A DNA stretch of 55,851 nucleotides, taken from positions 141,325-197,175 of the forward strand of contig NZ_QAJM01000006.1 of the NCBI RefSeq assembly GCF_003852405.1. Direction: 5' to 3'. This document shows, in pieces, positions 23,986 to 33,751 of the stretch. Source of the stretch: Pseudomonas sp. KBW05 (GTDB lineage Bacteria; Pseudomonadota; Gammaproteobacteria; Pseudomonadales; Pseudomonadaceae). Position numbers and translations under genes: made by a program. A model generated the notes under the pieces. It made no database searches and was not told the DNA's origin. It was given only the letters and a program-made list of their open reading frames with translations. Position 1 is the first letter of the stretch. Each line of letters begins with the position of its first letter.

Positions 23986-25970
23986 ACCGCCGCTCCCTGC
24001 ATACCGAGGGCTTCACGCACCCGGCTCTTGACCTTGACCCGATAACGCCGATCCAGCGCCGCCAGCAAACCACCAAAACCGGTGAGCAGGCCGCCGAACC
24101 AGATCCAACGCACAAACGGCTTCACATGCACACGCACCGCCCAGGCACCGTCGCCCAGCGGTTCACCGAGGGCCACATAGAGGTCACGGGTGAAACCGGC
24201 GTCGATGCCGGCTTCGGTCATCATCGAACTCTGCACGGTGTACAGACGTTTTTCCGGGTGCAGCACGGCCACTTCCTTGCCGTTGCGCACGACGCGCACG
24301 GTGCCTTTGTCTGACGTGAAGTTCGGCCCTTCGAAGTGCTTGGCGCCTTCAAAGATGAAGTGGTAACCGGCCAGGTCCATGGACTCGCCCGGCGCCAGGC
24401 GCAGGTCGCGCTCGGCGCTGTTCTGGCTGGACAGCACCACGCCAAGGGCGCACACGGCGATGCCGATGTGTGCGATCTGCATGCCCCAGTAGCTGCGGGT
24501 CAGGCCTGGCAAACCCTTGAGCAAACCTTTGTGGCGGGTCTTGTCGAAGATGTCCCGCACGCCGGCCAGCAATACCCAGGCGGCGAGCAGGAAGGTGGCG
24601 AGCACGGCCCAGTTGAAGTCGCCGTAAGCGAAACCGGCGATCACCGCCAGGGCCACGCTGCCGAGCAATACTGGCATCAGCATACCCGCCAGCCATTTCA
24701 CCGGGGTGTCTTTCCAGCGCACCAGCACACCGACGGCCATCACCACCATCAACAGGCCCATCAACGGAATAAACAACGCGTTGAAATACGGCGGGCCGAC
24801 AGACAGCTTGGCGCCGCTCAGCGCATCCAGCACCAACGGGTACAGGGTGCCGAGCAAGATCATCGACGCGGCCACCACCAGCACCAGGTTATTGCCCAGC
24901 AGCAGGGTTTCCCGCGACCACAGGTTGAAGCCGACCTGGCTCTTGACCACCGGCGCGCGCAGGGCGAACAGGGTCAGGGAACCACCGACGACAAACAGCA
25001 GGAAGATCAGGATGAAAATGCCCCGCGCCGGATCGGAAGCGAACGCATGCACCGAGGTCAGCACGCCCGAACGCACGAGGAACGTGCCGAGCAGGCTGAG
25101 GGAAAATGCCGCGATGGCCAGCAACACGGTCCAGCTCTTGAACACGCCGCGTTTTTCGGTGACGGCCAGCGAGTGGATCAACGCCGTGCCCACCAGCCAA
25201 GGCATGAAGGACGCGTTTTCCACCGGGTCCCAGAACCACCAGCCGCCCCAGCCGAGTTCGTAATAGGCCCACCACGAACCGAGGGTGATGCCGATGCCGA
25301 GGAAGGCCCAGGCGACGATGGTCCATGGCCGCGACCAGCGCGCCCACGCCGCATCCAGGCGCCCACCAAGCAAGGCGGCGATGGCGAAGGCGAAGGCCAC
25401 CGAGAAACCGACGTAACCCATGTAGAGCATCGGCGGGTGCACGATCAGGCCGATGTCTTGCAGCAGCGGGTTGAGGTCGTGCCCGTTGGTAGGAATCTGC
25501 GGCAGGATGCGGCTGAACGGGTTGGACGTCATGATCAGGAACAGCAGGAAGCCGATGCTGATCATGCCCATCACCGCCAGCACCCGGGCCAGCATGACTT
25601 GCGGCAGTTGGCGCGAGAACACCGACACGGCGAAGGTCCAGCCGCCGAGGATCAGCGCCCACAACAGCAACGAGCCTTCGTGGGCGCCCCACACGGCGCT
25701 GAACTTGTAGTACCAGGGCAAGGCGGTGTTGGAGTTATTGGCGACGTAGGCGACGGAAAAGTCGTCGGTCATAAAGGCGTAGGTCAGGCAGCCAAACGCG
25801 AACAGCAGGAAGGCAAACTGGCCCCAGGCGGCCGGCTGCGCCAGGCTCATCCACAGACGGTCACCGCGCCAGGCGCCGAGCAACGGCACCACGGCTTGCA
25901 CGATGGCAAAGCACAGGGCGAGGATCATCGCCAACTGGCCGAGTTCGGGAATAAACAAAGCGGCGTTCAT
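23982..25970 (-). CDS. ccmF: Haem lyase subunit CcmF
   Basis: The 662-residue polytopic protein contains the WWD haem-handling domain (LGWGGWWFWDPVENASFMPW), conserved His-containing loops (VWGAHEGSLLLWALIL; GLIVHPPMLYMGYVGF), and a large late periplasmic domain before a last helix. CcmF, with CcmH and CcmI, attaches haem to CxxCH sites. Full length; three bases separate it from ccmE. Confidence 0.97.
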   Translation of the reverse strand: MNAALFIPELGQLAMILALCFAIVQAVVPLLGAWRGDRLWMSLAQPAAWGQFAFLLFAFGCLTYAFMTDDFSVAYVANNSNTALPWYYKFSAVWGAHEGSLLLWALILGGWTFAVSVFSRQLPQVMLARVLAVMGMISIGFLLFLIMTSNPFSRILPQIPTNGHDLNPLLQDIGLIVHPPMLYMGYVGFSVAFAFAIAALLGGRLDAAWARWSRPWTIVAWAFLGIGITLGSWWAYYELGWGGWWFWDPVENASFMPWLVGTALIHSLAVTEKRGVFKSWTVLLAIAAFSLSLLGTFLVRSGVLTSVHAFASDPARGIFILIFLLFVVGGSLTLFALRAPVVKSQVGFNLWSRETLLLGNNLVLVVAASMILLGTLYPLVLDALSGAKLSVGPPYFNALFIPLMGLLMVVMAVGVLVRWKDTPVKWLAGMLMPVLLGSVALAVIAGFAYGDFNWAVLATFLLAAWVLLAGVRDIFDKTRHKGLLKGLPGLTRSYWGMQIAHIGIAVCALGVVLSSQNSAERDLRLAPGESMDLAGYHFIFEGAKHFEGPNFTSDKGTVRVVRNGKEVAVLHPEKRLYTVQSSMMTEAGIDAGFTRDLYVALGEPLGDGAWAVRVHVKPFVRWIWFGGLLTGFGGLLAALDRRYRVKVKSRVREALGMQGAAV

Positions 25971-25973
25971 GAC

Positions 25974-26429
25974 TCAACCCTCCTTGGCGGGGGTGGGGGC
26001 GGACTGGCCGCTGTCCTTGAGGGCTTTGGTCACCTCAGGCGGCATGTATTTTTCATCGTGCTTGGCCAGCACTTCATCGGCCACCACCACGCCATCGGCG
26101 TTGAGCTTGCCCAGGGCGACGATGCCCTGGCCTTCGCGGAACAGGTCCGGAAGGATGCCGCGGTAGCTGATGGTCACCGACTTGCTGAAGTCGGTGACCA
26201 CGAAGGTGACGTCGAGGGAATCGCCAGAACGCTTCAAGGAGCCGGCCTCGACCATGCCGCCGGCGCGGATGCGCGTGTCCAGCGGGGCTTCGCCGTTGGC
26301 GATCTGGGTCGGGGTGTAGAACAGGTTGATGTTCTGTTGCAGGGCGCTCAAGGCCAGCGCCACGGCAATGCCGACGCCGGCCAGGATGGCAAGGATGATC
26401 AACAGACGCTTTCTACGCAGCGGATTCAC
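25974..26429 (-). CDS. ccmE: Haem chaperone CcmE
   Basis: The 151-residue product has an N-terminal anchor ([20 protein letters not shown]) and an OB-fold periplasmic domain. The haem-binding His lies in [14 protein letters not shown] near the C-terminus, where it binds haem covalently. A Pro/Ala-rich tail follows. It carries haem from CcmABCD to CcmF. It overlaps ccmD by 4 bases. Confidence 0.96.
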   Translation of the reverse strand: MNPLRRKRLLIILAILAGVGIAVALALSALQQNINLFYTPTQIANGEAPLDTRIRAGGMVEAGSLKRSGDSLDVTFVVTDFSKSVTISYRGILPDLFREGQGIVALGKLNADGVVVADEVLAKHDEKYMPPEVTKALKDSGQSAPTPAKEG

Positions 26430-26602
26430 TTTTCGGTCTCCCGGCGCAGACGACGCGCCTCTTGTTGCAGGTAACGCTTGCGCGCCAGGATCGGCGCGGC
26501 GACGTTGAGGGCCAGCACTGCCAGGCAGATGCCATAGGCCGTCCAGACGTACAGGCCGTGTTGGCCCATGGCGAGAAAATCACTGAACGAAGCAAAACTC
26601 AT
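26426..26602 (-). CDS. ccmD: Haem exporter protein CcmD
   Basis: The 58-residue product has the expected small size, with one membrane helix ([17 protein letters not shown]) and a strongly basic tail ([18 protein letters not shown]). The start [20 protein letters not shown] is typical. CcmD joins CcmABC and helps release holo-CcmE. The ATG at 26602 overlaps the ccmC stop by 4 bases, which fixes the start although a much longer open frame exists upstream. Confidence 0.95.
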   Translation of the reverse strand: MSFASFSDFLAMGQHGLYVWTAYGICLAVLALNVAAPILARKRYLQQEARRLRRETEK

Positions 26603-27354
26603 CCGCGCGCTCCCAGGCTGTGTTGCACTTCGGCCTTGACCCAACTGGCGCGGGCTTCGCGCTTGAGCACTTCGAGGCGCATGCGCAGCAGCAGCACGGC
26701 GCCGAAGAAGCAGTAGAACCCCAGCACCATCAGCAGCAGCGGCGCCCACATTTCCACGGGCATCGCCGGTTTTTCGGTGAGGGTGAAGGTGGCGCCCTGG
26801 TGCAGGGTGTTCCACCACTCCACCGAGTATTTGATGATCGGGATGTTGATCACGCCCACAATGGCCAGCACCGCGCAGGCCTTGGCGGCGCTGTCACGAT
26901 TACTGATGGCGTTGCCCAAGGCAATCAGACCGAAGTACAGGAACAGCAGGATCAGCATGGACGTTAGTCGCGCATCCCACACCCACCACGAACCCCAGGT
27001 CGGCTTGCCCCAGATGGCGCCGGTGACCAGCGCCACGGCGGTCATCCACGCACCGATGGGGGCGGCGCATTGCAGGGCGACGTCGGCGAGTTTCATCTTC
27101 CACACCAGGCCGACGATGCCGCACACCGCCAGCATCACGTAGCAGGACTGGGCCAGCATCGCGGCGGGCACATGGATATAGATGATGCGAAAGCTGTTGC
27201 CTTGCTGGTAGTCCGGCGGCGCGAAGGCCAGGCCCCAGACCAGGCCGATGCCGATCAGCAACACGGCGGCGATACTCAACCACGGCAGCAGCTTGCCACT
27301 GATGCCGTAGAACCATTTGGGCGAGCCGAGCTTGTGAAACCAGGTCCAGTTCAT
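26599..27354 (-). CDS. ccmC: Haem transporter/handling protein CcmC
   Basis: The 251-residue polytopic protein has the WWD motif ([20 protein letters not shown]) between conserved His loops ([31 protein letters not shown]). CcmC loads haem on CcmE. The ATG at 27354 ([11 protein letters not shown]) is chosen because GGAAA precedes it; upstream in-frame ATG 27366 and GTG 27369 remain possible. A 78-base gap separates it from ccmB, the largest gap within the operon. Confidence 0.96.
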   Translation of the reverse strand: MNWTWFHKLGSPKWFYGISGKLLPWLSIAAVLLIGIGLVWGLAFAPPDYQQGNSFRIIYIHVPAAMLAQSCYVMLAVCGIVGLVWKMKLADVALQCAAPIGAWMTAVALVTGAIWGKPTWGSWWVWDARLTSMLILLFLYFGLIALGNAISNRDSAAKACAVLAIVGVINIPIIKYSVEWWNTLHQGATFTLTEKPAMPVEMWAPLLLMVLGFYCFFGAVLLLRMRLEVLKREARASWVKAEVQHSLGARG

Positions 27355-27432
27355 TGCTGTTTCCATCACGGGTGCTTTTCGTCGATGCGAAAAGCTTAGG
27401 GTCTTTACTGGCTAACGCTTAGCCAGACCTCA

Positions 27433-28101
27433 TTATTCGCCGACGCTGATCTTCAGGCCGGCCGCTATCGCAAAAGGTGTCAGGGTTACCGCCAGGGCGG
27501 TCAGGCTGCCAAGCCACAAGAGGTAACCCATCGCCGGCATACCCATAAGCGCGGCTTGCAACGCACCGCTACCGAGGATCAACACCGGGATATACAAAGG
27601 CAGAATCAGCAGGGCCAGCAACAGGCCGCCGCGCTTCAGGCCCACGGTCAACGCCGCGCCTACCGCCCCCAGCAAGCTGAGGACCGGCGTACCGAGCAAC
27701 AGGCTCAGGAGCAGGATCGGCAGGCATTCAGTGGGCAGGCCGAGCATCATCGCCAGCAGCGGCGAAAGCAAGACCAGCGCCAGGCCGGAAAAAGCCCAGT
27801 GTGCCAGTACCTTGGCCAGAACCAGTAGTGGCAGGGGGTGCGACGAAAGGACCCACTGCTCCAGGGAACCGTCCTCGAAATCACTGCGAAACAGCCCGTC
27901 CAGCGAGAGCAGCACGGACAAAAGCGCCGCCACCCACACCAGTCCCGGAGACAAGGTTTGCAACAGTTTAGTCTCGGGACCAACCGCCAACGGGAACAAC
28001 GCGATGACGATGGCGAAGAACACCAGCGGGTTGGCCAACTCGGCCGGACGCCGGCACAACAGCCGCGCTTCGCGGGCCACCAACAGGGCGAACACACTCA
28101 T
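27433..28101 (-). CDS. ccmB: Haem exporter permease CcmB
   Basis: The 222-residue polytopic protein begins [20 protein letters not shown] and includes the cytoplasmic motif [19 protein letters not shown] and [13 protein letters not shown], standard for CcmB. It forms the ABC complex with CcmA needed for release of holo-CcmE. The ATG at 28101 overlaps the ccmA stop by 4 bases (ATGA). Confidence 0.96.
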   Translation of the reverse strand: MSVFALLVAREARLLCRRPAELANPLVFFAIVIALFPLAVGPETKLLQTLSPGLVWVAALLSVLLSLDGLFRSDFEDGSLEQWVLSSHPLPLLVLAKVLAHWAFSGLALVLLSPLLAMMLGLPTECLPILLLSLLLGTPVLSLLGAVGAALTVGLKRGGLLLALLILPLYIPVLILGSGALQAALMGMPAMGYLLWLGSLTALAVTLTPFAIAAGLKISVGE

Positions 28102-28733
28102 GCTGACCACCGTCCAAGGTCGAGGTCGCGGTAACCGGCGGGCATGCGATCCAGGGTGTGGTGGGTGGTGAGCACGACCAGGCCGCCGTTCTCGCAGTGC
28201 TGGGCCAGGTGTGCTTCCAACTGAGCGACGCCTTGTTTATCGAGGGCGGTGAAGGGTTCGTCGAGAATCCACAACGGCGGGCCCGGCAGATACAAACGGG
28301 CCAGCGCCACGCGGCGCTGCTGGCCGGCGGACAGGGTGTGGCAAGGCACGTCTTCAAAACCCTTGAGGCCGACGGCGGCGAGGGCCTGCCAGATGGCGTC
28401 ACGGGACGCGGGATGATGCAGGGCGCTGAGCCAGCTGAGGTTTTCTTCGGCAGTGAGCACATCCTTGATGCCGGCGGCGTGGCCGATCCAGATCAGGTTA
28501 CGGGCAAGTTCCGTGCGTTGTTCGTTGAGGGGTTTGCCGTTGAGCCGCACTTCTCCGGCTGTCGGTTGCATCAACCCCGCCAGCAGGCGCAGCAAACTGG
28601 TCTTGCCGCTGCCGTTGGGTCCGCTGATTTGCACCATGTCGCCGCCCGTCAGCCGCAGTTCGAGGTGCTCGAACAGCAGGCGCAGGTCGCGTTCACAGGA
28701 GAGCGCTACGGCTTCTAGAAGAGGGCTGGTCAA
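28098..28733 (-). CDS. ccmA: Haem exporter ATP-binding protein CcmA
   Basis: The 211-residue ABC ATPase has Walker [18 protein letters not shown], the signature [14 protein letters not shown], Walker [14 protein letters not shown], and the H-loop [12 protein letters not shown] hydrolysis with CcmB frees haem-loaded CcmE. It is the first gene of the ccmABCDEFGHI operon, divergent from the FliK-like gene with a 200-base control region. Confidence 0.96.
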   Translation of the reverse strand: MTSPLLEAVALSCERDLRLLFEHLELRLTGGDMVQISGPNGSGKTSLLRLLAGLMQPTAGEVRLNGKPLNEQRTELARNLIWIGHAAGIKDVLTAEENLSWLSALHHPASRDAIWQALAAVGLKGFEDVPCHTLSAGQQRRVALARLYLPGPPLWILDEPFTALDKQGVAQLEAHLAQHCENGGLVVLTTHHTLDRMPAGYRDLDLGRWSA

Positions 28734-28933
28734 AAGATCGCGGGCCTTTACGGTTCAAGTCGGCGGTGCAGCGGCCGTTAAAGAGAAGTGCACAATAACG
28801 GCTTCGGCGACCGATTTTAGAGAGCTGGATCAAATAGTTGTGAGGTTTTTAGCGCTCTCTTTGCAGACGGGCCGCATTATACATGCGATGCCCTACTCTA
28901 AAGAGGGCAATTTCCTTCAAGACGGCGCGCGCG

Positions 28934-30511
28934 ATGACCGGTGAGATCAACCTTCCTACGCTTCCACCTGCAACGGCGACCGGGCCCAGCCCTGCGCCCG
29001 CCACCGGTGAATTGCTGAAACTGCTGGAACCGCAGATCGGCTTGATCACCCCGGGGAAAACCGTGAACGCCGAGGTCATCGCCCTGAAACAAGGCGGTGA
29101 AGCCTTTCAGCTATTGCTCAAGCTGACCCTGGAAAGCGGGCGCCAGACCCTCGTACAAGCCAGCAGCGCACAGCCCTTGCCCCTGGGCAGCAATGTCGCG
29201 GTGAGCCAGACCCCCGCCGGCAACCTGACCCTCAGCCTGCAACAGGCCTTGAGCGCCAATGTGGCCGCCCTGACCCGCATCGACACCAGCAAAATGCCCG
29301 AAGGCACGCTGCTGCAAGCCAAGGTGCTGACCACCCAGATGCTGCCACAGGGTGCGGCGCAACCGGCGATCTATCGCTCACTGGTGACCGTGCTCAACAA
29401 CGCCCTGGCCGGTGCCACGCTGACCCTGGAAAGCCCGCAACCCCTGCGCGTCGGCAGCTTGCTCAGCGCCGTGGTGCAGAACGCACAGACCTTGAACTTC
29501 GTGCCGCTGAGCGGGCTCAAGGATCAACTGGCGATCACCCAACAACTGGCCACCCAACAAAGCCGTCAAGGCTCGCTGGATGCGGTCTTCACCGCCTTGC
29601 AGAACCTGCCACGGGGCGCCGGCACCTCCGCCGAACTGCGCGCCGCCGCCGACCGCCTGCTGGCCTCCCTGCCCGATCTGGCTCAGGTCAGCAACCCGAA
29701 AATCCTCGCCCAGGTGATCCAGAACAGCGGCGCCTTTCTGGAGGCCAAGCTGCTCGCCGGGCAAAACCCAGGGGTTCCGCCGCTGGACATGAAAGGTGCC
29801 TTGCTGCGCCTGGTCGCCGACCTCCTGCCGGCCCTGCCCACCAGCACCAACCTGAATGCGATCCTTGCCGCCAACACCCTGGCCCAGGTGCTGCCCAACT
29901 TCGTGCGCAGCCCGCTGAACACCCTCGGCCAGGTCAGCGCGCGCCAGGCCCCCGTGGGCTTCCCTCTGCCCGAGCGGCTGATGGCGAAACTGGAAGGCGA
30001 AGGCGACCTGGAAAACCTCCTGCGCCTGGCCGCCGGAGCCATCTCGCGCTTGCAGAGCCACCAACTGTCGAGCCTGGAACAGACCGGCACCACCGCCGAT
30101 GGCCGCGTGCAAACCACCTGGCAGCTGGAAGTCCCCCTGCGCACCCTGCAAGACATCGTGCCATTGCAGGTCAAGTTCCAGCGCGAAGAACCGGCGCCGG
30201 ACAAGGACCAGCCGGAACGCAAGGACAAGAAAGACCCCAAGCAGATGCTCTGGCGCGTCGAACTGGCCTTCGACATGGAGCCGCTGGGGCCGTTGCAGGT
30301 TCAGGCGCAATTGAACCAGGGCAAGCTGTCCAGCCAGTTGTGGGCCAGCCGGCCCTTCACCGCGAGCCTGATCGAAAGCCACCTGGGCACCCTGCGCGAA
30401 CGGCTGGTGACCTCGGGCATCAACGTCGGCGACCTCGACTGCCACCTCGGCACCCCGCCACGCGGGCCGAAAACCGGACTGGAACAACGCTGGGTGGATG
30501 AAACCGCATGA
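28934..30511 (+). CDS. FliK-like protein (flagellar hook-length-control C-terminal domain)
   Basis: The 525-residue product is rich in Ala, Leu, Pro and Gln, with a low-complexity, probably extended N-terminal part. The C-terminal part (about 380-510) has the Flg_hook/FliK_C pattern: TTWQLEVPLRTLQDIVPLQV, a charged insert (KDQPERKDKKDPK), MLWRVELAFDMEPLGPLQVQ, KLSSQLWASRPFTASLIES. No other flagellar structural gene is nearby, so it is a stand-alone paralog rather than the main FliK. ATG 28934 (MTGEINLP) gives the normal start; an in-frame ATG at 28883 is upstream. It overlaps the next gene by 4 bases. Confidence 0.82.
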   Translation: MTGEINLPTLPPATATGPSPAPATGELLKLLEPQIGLITPGKTVNAEVIALKQGGEAFQLLLKLTLESGRQTLVQASSAQPLPLGSNVAVSQTPAGNLTLSLQQALSANVAALTRIDTSKMPEGTLLQAKVLTTQMLPQGAAQPAIYRSLVTVLNNALAGATLTLESPQPLRVGSLLSAVVQNAQTLNFVPLSGLKDQLAITQQLATQQSRQGSLDAVFTALQNLPRGAGTSAELRAAADRLLASLPDLAQVSNPKILAQVIQNSGAFLEAKLLAGQNPGVPPLDMKGALLRLVADLLPALPTSTNLNAILAANTLAQVLPNFVRSPLNTLGQVSARQAPVGFPLPERLMAKLEGEGDLENLLRLAAGAISRLQSHQLSSLEQTGTTADGRVQTTWQLEVPLRTLQDIVPLQVKFQREEPAPDKDQPERKDKKDPKQMLWRVELAFDMEPLGPLQVQAQLNQGKLSSQLWASRPFTASLIESHLGTLRERLVTSGINVGDLDCHLGTPPRGPKTGLEQRWVDETA

Positions 30512-30837
30512 AGAACCCCAACCCGCCGCGCCAGGCGATTGCCCTCAAGTACGACGGCCAGCAAGCGCCGACCCTGACGGCCAAGGGCGACGATGCATTG
30601 GCCGAGGCGATCCTCAAGCTGGCGCGGGAAAATGAAGTACCGATCTATGAAAATGCCGAGCTGGTGAAGCTGCTGGCGCGCATGGAGCTGGGGGACAGCA
30701 TCCCGGAGGAGTTGTACCGCACGGTGGCGGAGATCATTGCGTTTGCCTGGACATTGAAAGGCAAGTTCCCGGTGGGGTATGACCCGGATGCGGGGCCGGT
30801 GGAGCGGGATGTTACCGAGCGTGGTGACGACTACTGA
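30508..30837 (+). CDS. FlhB/YscU C-terminal-domain-like protein (FhlB type)
   Basis: The 109-residue protein equals only the cytoplasmic tail of FlhB. It starts KNPNPPRQAIALKYDGQ, which aligns with the FlhB region NPTHYAVALKYD, and goes on with DALAEAILKLARENEVPIYEN, AELVKLLARMELGDSIPEEL, YRTVAEIIAFAW. The self-cleavage motif NPTH is replaced by NPPR, so it cannot self-cleave, and all membrane helices are absent. Such FhlB proteins are known to replace the FlhB C-terminal part in some bacteria. Its 4-base overlap with the FliK-like gene is notable because FliK normally acts on FlhB-C. Confidence 0.9.
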   Translation: MKNPNPPRQAIALKYDGQQAPTLTAKGDDALAEAILKLARENEVPIYENAELVKLLARMELGDSIPEELYRTVAEIIAFAWTLKGKFPVGYDPDAGPVERDVTERGDDY

Positions 30838-30861
30838 GCACCTCCAGACGTACATCAATCC

Positions 30862-30957
30862 AAATGTGGGAGCGGGCTTGCTCGCGAATGCGGTGTATCA
30901 GCTAACAGATGTATCAACTGACCCACCGAATTCGCGAGCAAGCCCGCTCCCACAGGG
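30862..30957. repeat. REPIN, class A
   Basis: AATGTGGGAGCGGGCTTGCT on the left and TTCGCGAGCAAGCCCGCTCC on the right, with CGGTGTATCAG and its partial mate between them. It lies between the convergent FlhB-tail and moeA genes and may stabilise both 3' ends. Confidence 0.93.
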
Positions 30958-30966
30958 GATTTGTGT

Positions 30967-32184
30967 TCAGTTCAAGACTTCACTCAGCGGAATGAAGTTG
31001 ACCACATCTCCCTCCGCCAACGTCGTCCCCTCCAACACCTCCACAAACCCCTGCGCCCACGCCGCGCTGCGCAGCACGCCGGAGCTCTGGTTGCGGTAGA
31101 TGATCGCCTTGCCCTGCTCGATGCGCCCACGCAAATACTCGCGGCGGTTGCCCGGTTTGGGCCATTCGAACCCCACCGGCACTTCGAAACGCAATGGCTC
31201 GACATCCGCCACGCCTTGGCGGCGCAAAAGGTACGGCCGCGCCAGCAGTGCAAACGTCACCAACGTCGAAGCCGGGTTGCCCGGCAGGCCGATCACCGGC
31301 ACGCCACGGAAGTGCCCGAAGGTCAGCGGTTTACCCGGCTTGATCGCGAGTTTCCAAAGCGCCAGCTCGCCTTCTTCACGCAGGGCAATGCCAAGGAAAT
31401 CCGCCTCGCCCACCGACACGCCGCCGGTGGACAGGATCAGGTCGACGTTGCCCACGCCAGCCAGACGCGTGCGGGTCTGCTCCAGATCGTCGGGCAGGAT
31501 GCCGGCGTCGATCACCTCGCAGCCCATGCGTTCAAGCCAGGTGCACAGCACGCGACGGTTGCTGTTGTAGATCTGCCCGGGGCCCAGCGGCAGGCCGGGT
31601 TCGATCAGCTCGTCACCGGTGGACAGCACAGCGACGCGCGGGCGGCGGACGACTTCAAGGCGGTCCCGCCCCAGTGAGGCGGCGAGCCCCAGTTCGATCG
31701 GCCCCAGGCGTGTACCGGCGTTCAAGACCAACTCGCCGACCGTGGTTTCCTGGCCCTGGGGGCGGATGTTCTGCTGGAGCTGCAACGGCTCGGTAAAGCT
31801 CACGCGCTCGTCGGCGTGGACCATGGCGTTTTCCTGCATTTCCACGCAGTCCGCCCCTTCCGGTACCGGCGCACCGGTGAAGATGCGCGCACAGGTGCCA
31901 GCGGCCAATGGCTGCGGCGCCTGCCCGGCGAAGATGCGCTGGCTGACCACCAGCGGCTCGCCGTGCCAGTCCGCCAGGCGCAGGGCGTAACCGTCCATGG
32001 CGCTGTTGGGCCAGGGCGGCAGGTCGAGGGTGGCGATCAGGTCTTGCGCCAGGACGCGGCCATCGCATTCGGCCAGGGGCAAGGCTTGTTGCTCGCGGAT
32101 CGGCGCAGCCTCGGCCATCGCCAGCAGTTGCGCCAAGGCGTCTTCCACCGGCATCAGGGCGCCGGTCTTGCCGGGCTTACCCAC
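30967..32184 (-). CDS. moeA: Molybdopterin molybdenumtransferase MoeA
   Basis: The 405-residue product has family motifs LPPWPNSAMDGYALR, RIFTGAPVPEGADCVEMQEN, VAVLSTGDELIEPGLPLGPG, and LILSTGGVSVGEADF, LPGNPASTLVTF. It inserts molybdate into adenylylated molybdopterin. Its ATG overlaps the end of moaB by 8 bases, so both are translated from one mRNA. A later ATG at 32154 exists but the first is more typical of pseudomonads. Confidence 0.96.
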   Translation of the reverse strand: MGKPGKTGALMPVEDALAQLLAMAEAAPIREQQALPLAECDGRVLAQDLIATLDLPPWPNSAMDGYALRLADWHGEPLVVSQRIFAGQAPQPLAAGTCARIFTGAPVPEGADCVEMQENAMVHADERVSFTEPLQLQQNIRPQGQETTVGELVLNAGTRLGPIELGLAASLGRDRLEVVRRPRVAVLSTGDELIEPGLPLGPGQIYNSNRRVLCTWLERMGCEVIDAGILPDDLEQTRTRLAGVGNVDLILSTGGVSVGEADFLGIALREEGELALWKLAIKPGKPLTFGHFRGVPVIGLPGNPASTLVTFALLARPYLLRRQGVADVEPLRFEVPVGFEWPKPGNRREYLRGRIEQGKAIIYRNQSSGVLRSAAWAQGFVEVLEGTTLAEGDVVNFIPLSEVLN

Positions 32185-32716
32185 GGGAGGCGCAGGGTTC
32201 GGCCTGCTTCAAGTGAGGGACGAAATTGCACGGGCGGTGACGGTTGTCCAGTTGCTCGGCGAGGATGCCATCCCAACCGGTGCGCACCGCATTGGTGGAA
32301 CCCGGCAGGCAGCACACCAGCGTGCCATTGGCCAGGCCGGCCAAGGCGCGGGATTGCACGGTGGAGGTGCCGATATCGGCCACGGAGATCTGGCGGAACA
32401 GTTCGCCAAAACCGTCGACCTGCTTGTCCAGCAGGCAGCTCACCGCTTCCGGGGTGCTGTCGCGGCCGGTGAAACCGGTGCCGCCGGTGATCAGCACGAC
32501 CTGCACCACGTCTTCGGCGATCCAGTGGGCAACCTGGGCGCGGATCTTGTAGAGGTCGTCCTTGAGCAACACACGCTCGGCCAGGTTATGGCCAGCGGCG
32601 GTGAGGCGATCGACGAAGACCTGGCCCGAGGTGTCGGTGTCCAGGGTGCGGGTGTCGCTGACGGTCAATACAGCGATATTCAGGGGTACGAAGGGCGCAT
32701 CTGCCTTGGCGGTCAT
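32177..32716 (-). CDS. moaB: Molybdenum cofactor biosynthesis protein MoaB (MogA-like adenylyltransferase)
   Basis: The 179-residue product has [20 protein letters not shown], the MPT-binding motif [40 protein letters not shown] and a C-terminal SKTDN-like region. MoaB/MogA adenylylates molybdopterin before MoeA acts. It is the first gene of the moaB-moeA pair, divergent from mobA with 76 bases between starts. Confidence 0.95.
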   Translation of the reverse strand: MTAKADAPFVPLNIAVLTVSDTRTLDTDTSGQVFVDRLTAAGHNLAERVLLKDDLYKIRAQVAHWIAEDVVQVVLITGGTGFTGRDSTPEAVSCLLDKQVDGFGELFRQISVADIGTSTVQSRALAGLANGTLVCCLPGSTNAVRTGWDGILAEQLDNRHRPCNFVPHLKQAEPCASRG

Positions 32717-32792
32717 GGCACGGTCCGGTTGTCGAAGAAACAGGCCGGTGTTATATCACAGGCCCCCCTTTTGCTGCCGCTGCGGAACTGCC

Positions 32793-33395
32793 ATGCCAAT
32801 CGATTCATCTGCCCTGCCCTGTTCGGTGTTGCTGTTGTCCGGTGGCCGTGGCCAGCGCATGGGCGGCCTGGACAAGGGCCTGCTGGAATGGCGCGGCCAA
32901 CCGTTGATTGCGCATCTGCACGCCCTGGTGCGGCCGCTGACGGACGACCTGATTATCTCGTGCAATCGCAACCCCGAGCACTACGCCGGCTTTGCCGACC
33001 AATTGGTCAGCGACGACAGCCCGGACTTCCCCGGCCCGCTCGCCGGGATTCGTGCAGGCCTCGCCGCCGCGCGTCATGGGCACCTGCTGATCCTGCCGTG
33101 CGATGTGCCGCAACTCGACGCACGATTACTGACCGAGCTGCGTGAGACGGCGCAGCGCAATCCCCGTGTGCCGGTGATGGTGCGCCATGGTCAATTCTGG
33201 GAGCCGCTGATCTGCATCCTGCCCACGGCCCTGCGGGACGCGGTCGAGGCGGCCTGGCATGCCGGCGAGCGCAGCCCACGGCAGATCTTCATGAAACTGG
33301 GCGCGGTGGGCCTGGAGTGCCCGGCAGATGATCCGCGCCTGGCCAACCTGAATACCCCCGAGCTGTTACTTCCCAGTCCCGGCGTGTCAGAATGA
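32793..33395 (+). CDS. mobA: Molybdenum cofactor guanylyltransferase MobA
   Basis: The 200-residue nucleotidyltransferase has the N-terminal GTP site [34 protein letters not shown], the loop [17 protein letters not shown], and [12 protein letters not shown] with the metal-binding Asp. It joins GMP to Mo-molybdopterin to give MGD for DMSO-reductase-type enzymes. The ATG at 32793 gives the expected start. With moaB and moeA it forms a compact cofactor locus. Confidence 0.95.
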   Translation: MPIDSSALPCSVLLLSGGRGQRMGGLDKGLLEWRGQPLIAHLHALVRPLTDDLIISCNRNPEHYAGFADQLVSDDSPDFPGPLAGIRAGLAAARHGHLLILPCDVPQLDARLLTELRETAQRNPRVPVMVRHGQFWEPLICILPTALRDAVEAAWHAGERSPRQIFMKLGAVGLECPADDPRLANLNTPELLLPSPGVSE

Positions 33396-33474
33396 ACCTT
33401 GCACAAGGAACTTTGCCGGCGCCTCGCGCGTCACAAGGTCAGCTTTTCAAAAGAATTCTCTCGGAGACAACACC

Positions 33475-33696
33475 ATGACTCAACGGACCATCGCCGCTCT
33501 CATGCTTGCACTGGGCCTCGCTACCCTCGCCGGTTGCGCCTCGCCAACAGTGATCACCCTGAATGACGGTCGCGAAATCCAGGCCGTCGACACCCCTAAA
33601 TTCGACAAGGATTCGGGCTTCTACGAATTCGAACAGCTGGACGGCAAGCAGACCCGCATCAACAAGGATCAGGTCCGCACCGTTAAAGACCTGTAA
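33475..33696 (+). CDS. YgdI/YgdR-type small lipoprotein
   Basis: The 73-residue product has a lipoprotein signal with lipobox LAGC (Cys21). The mature part SPTVITLNDGREIQAVDTPK, then YEFEQLDGKQTRINKDQVRTV is the SH3-like YgdI/YgdR domain, often present in several copies in gammaproteobacteria. Its role is not established. A hairpin terminator follows the stop. Confidence 0.92.
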   Translation: MTQRTIAALMLALGLATLAGCASPTVITLNDGREIQAVDTPKFDKDSGFYEFEQLDGKQTRINKDQVRTVKDL

Positions 33697-33713
33697 GTCT
33701 TAGCGTTTGCCAA

Positions 33714-33742
33714 CAAGGCCCGCCATGTGCGGGCCTTGTCAT
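33714..33742. terminator. Terminator after the YgdR-type gene
   Basis: CAAGGCCCGC, loop CATGT, GCGGGCCTTG, followed by TCATTT. It lies between convergent genes and may serve both. Confidence 0.8.
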
Positions 33743-33751
33743 TTGCGGGGG

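Noticed and set aside
24336-26474. A 712-residue open frame on the plus strand opposite ccmF and ccmE
   Set aside because: It is antisense to well-defined ccm genes, with low-complexity His/Gln/Arg-rich sequence and no recognisable motif.
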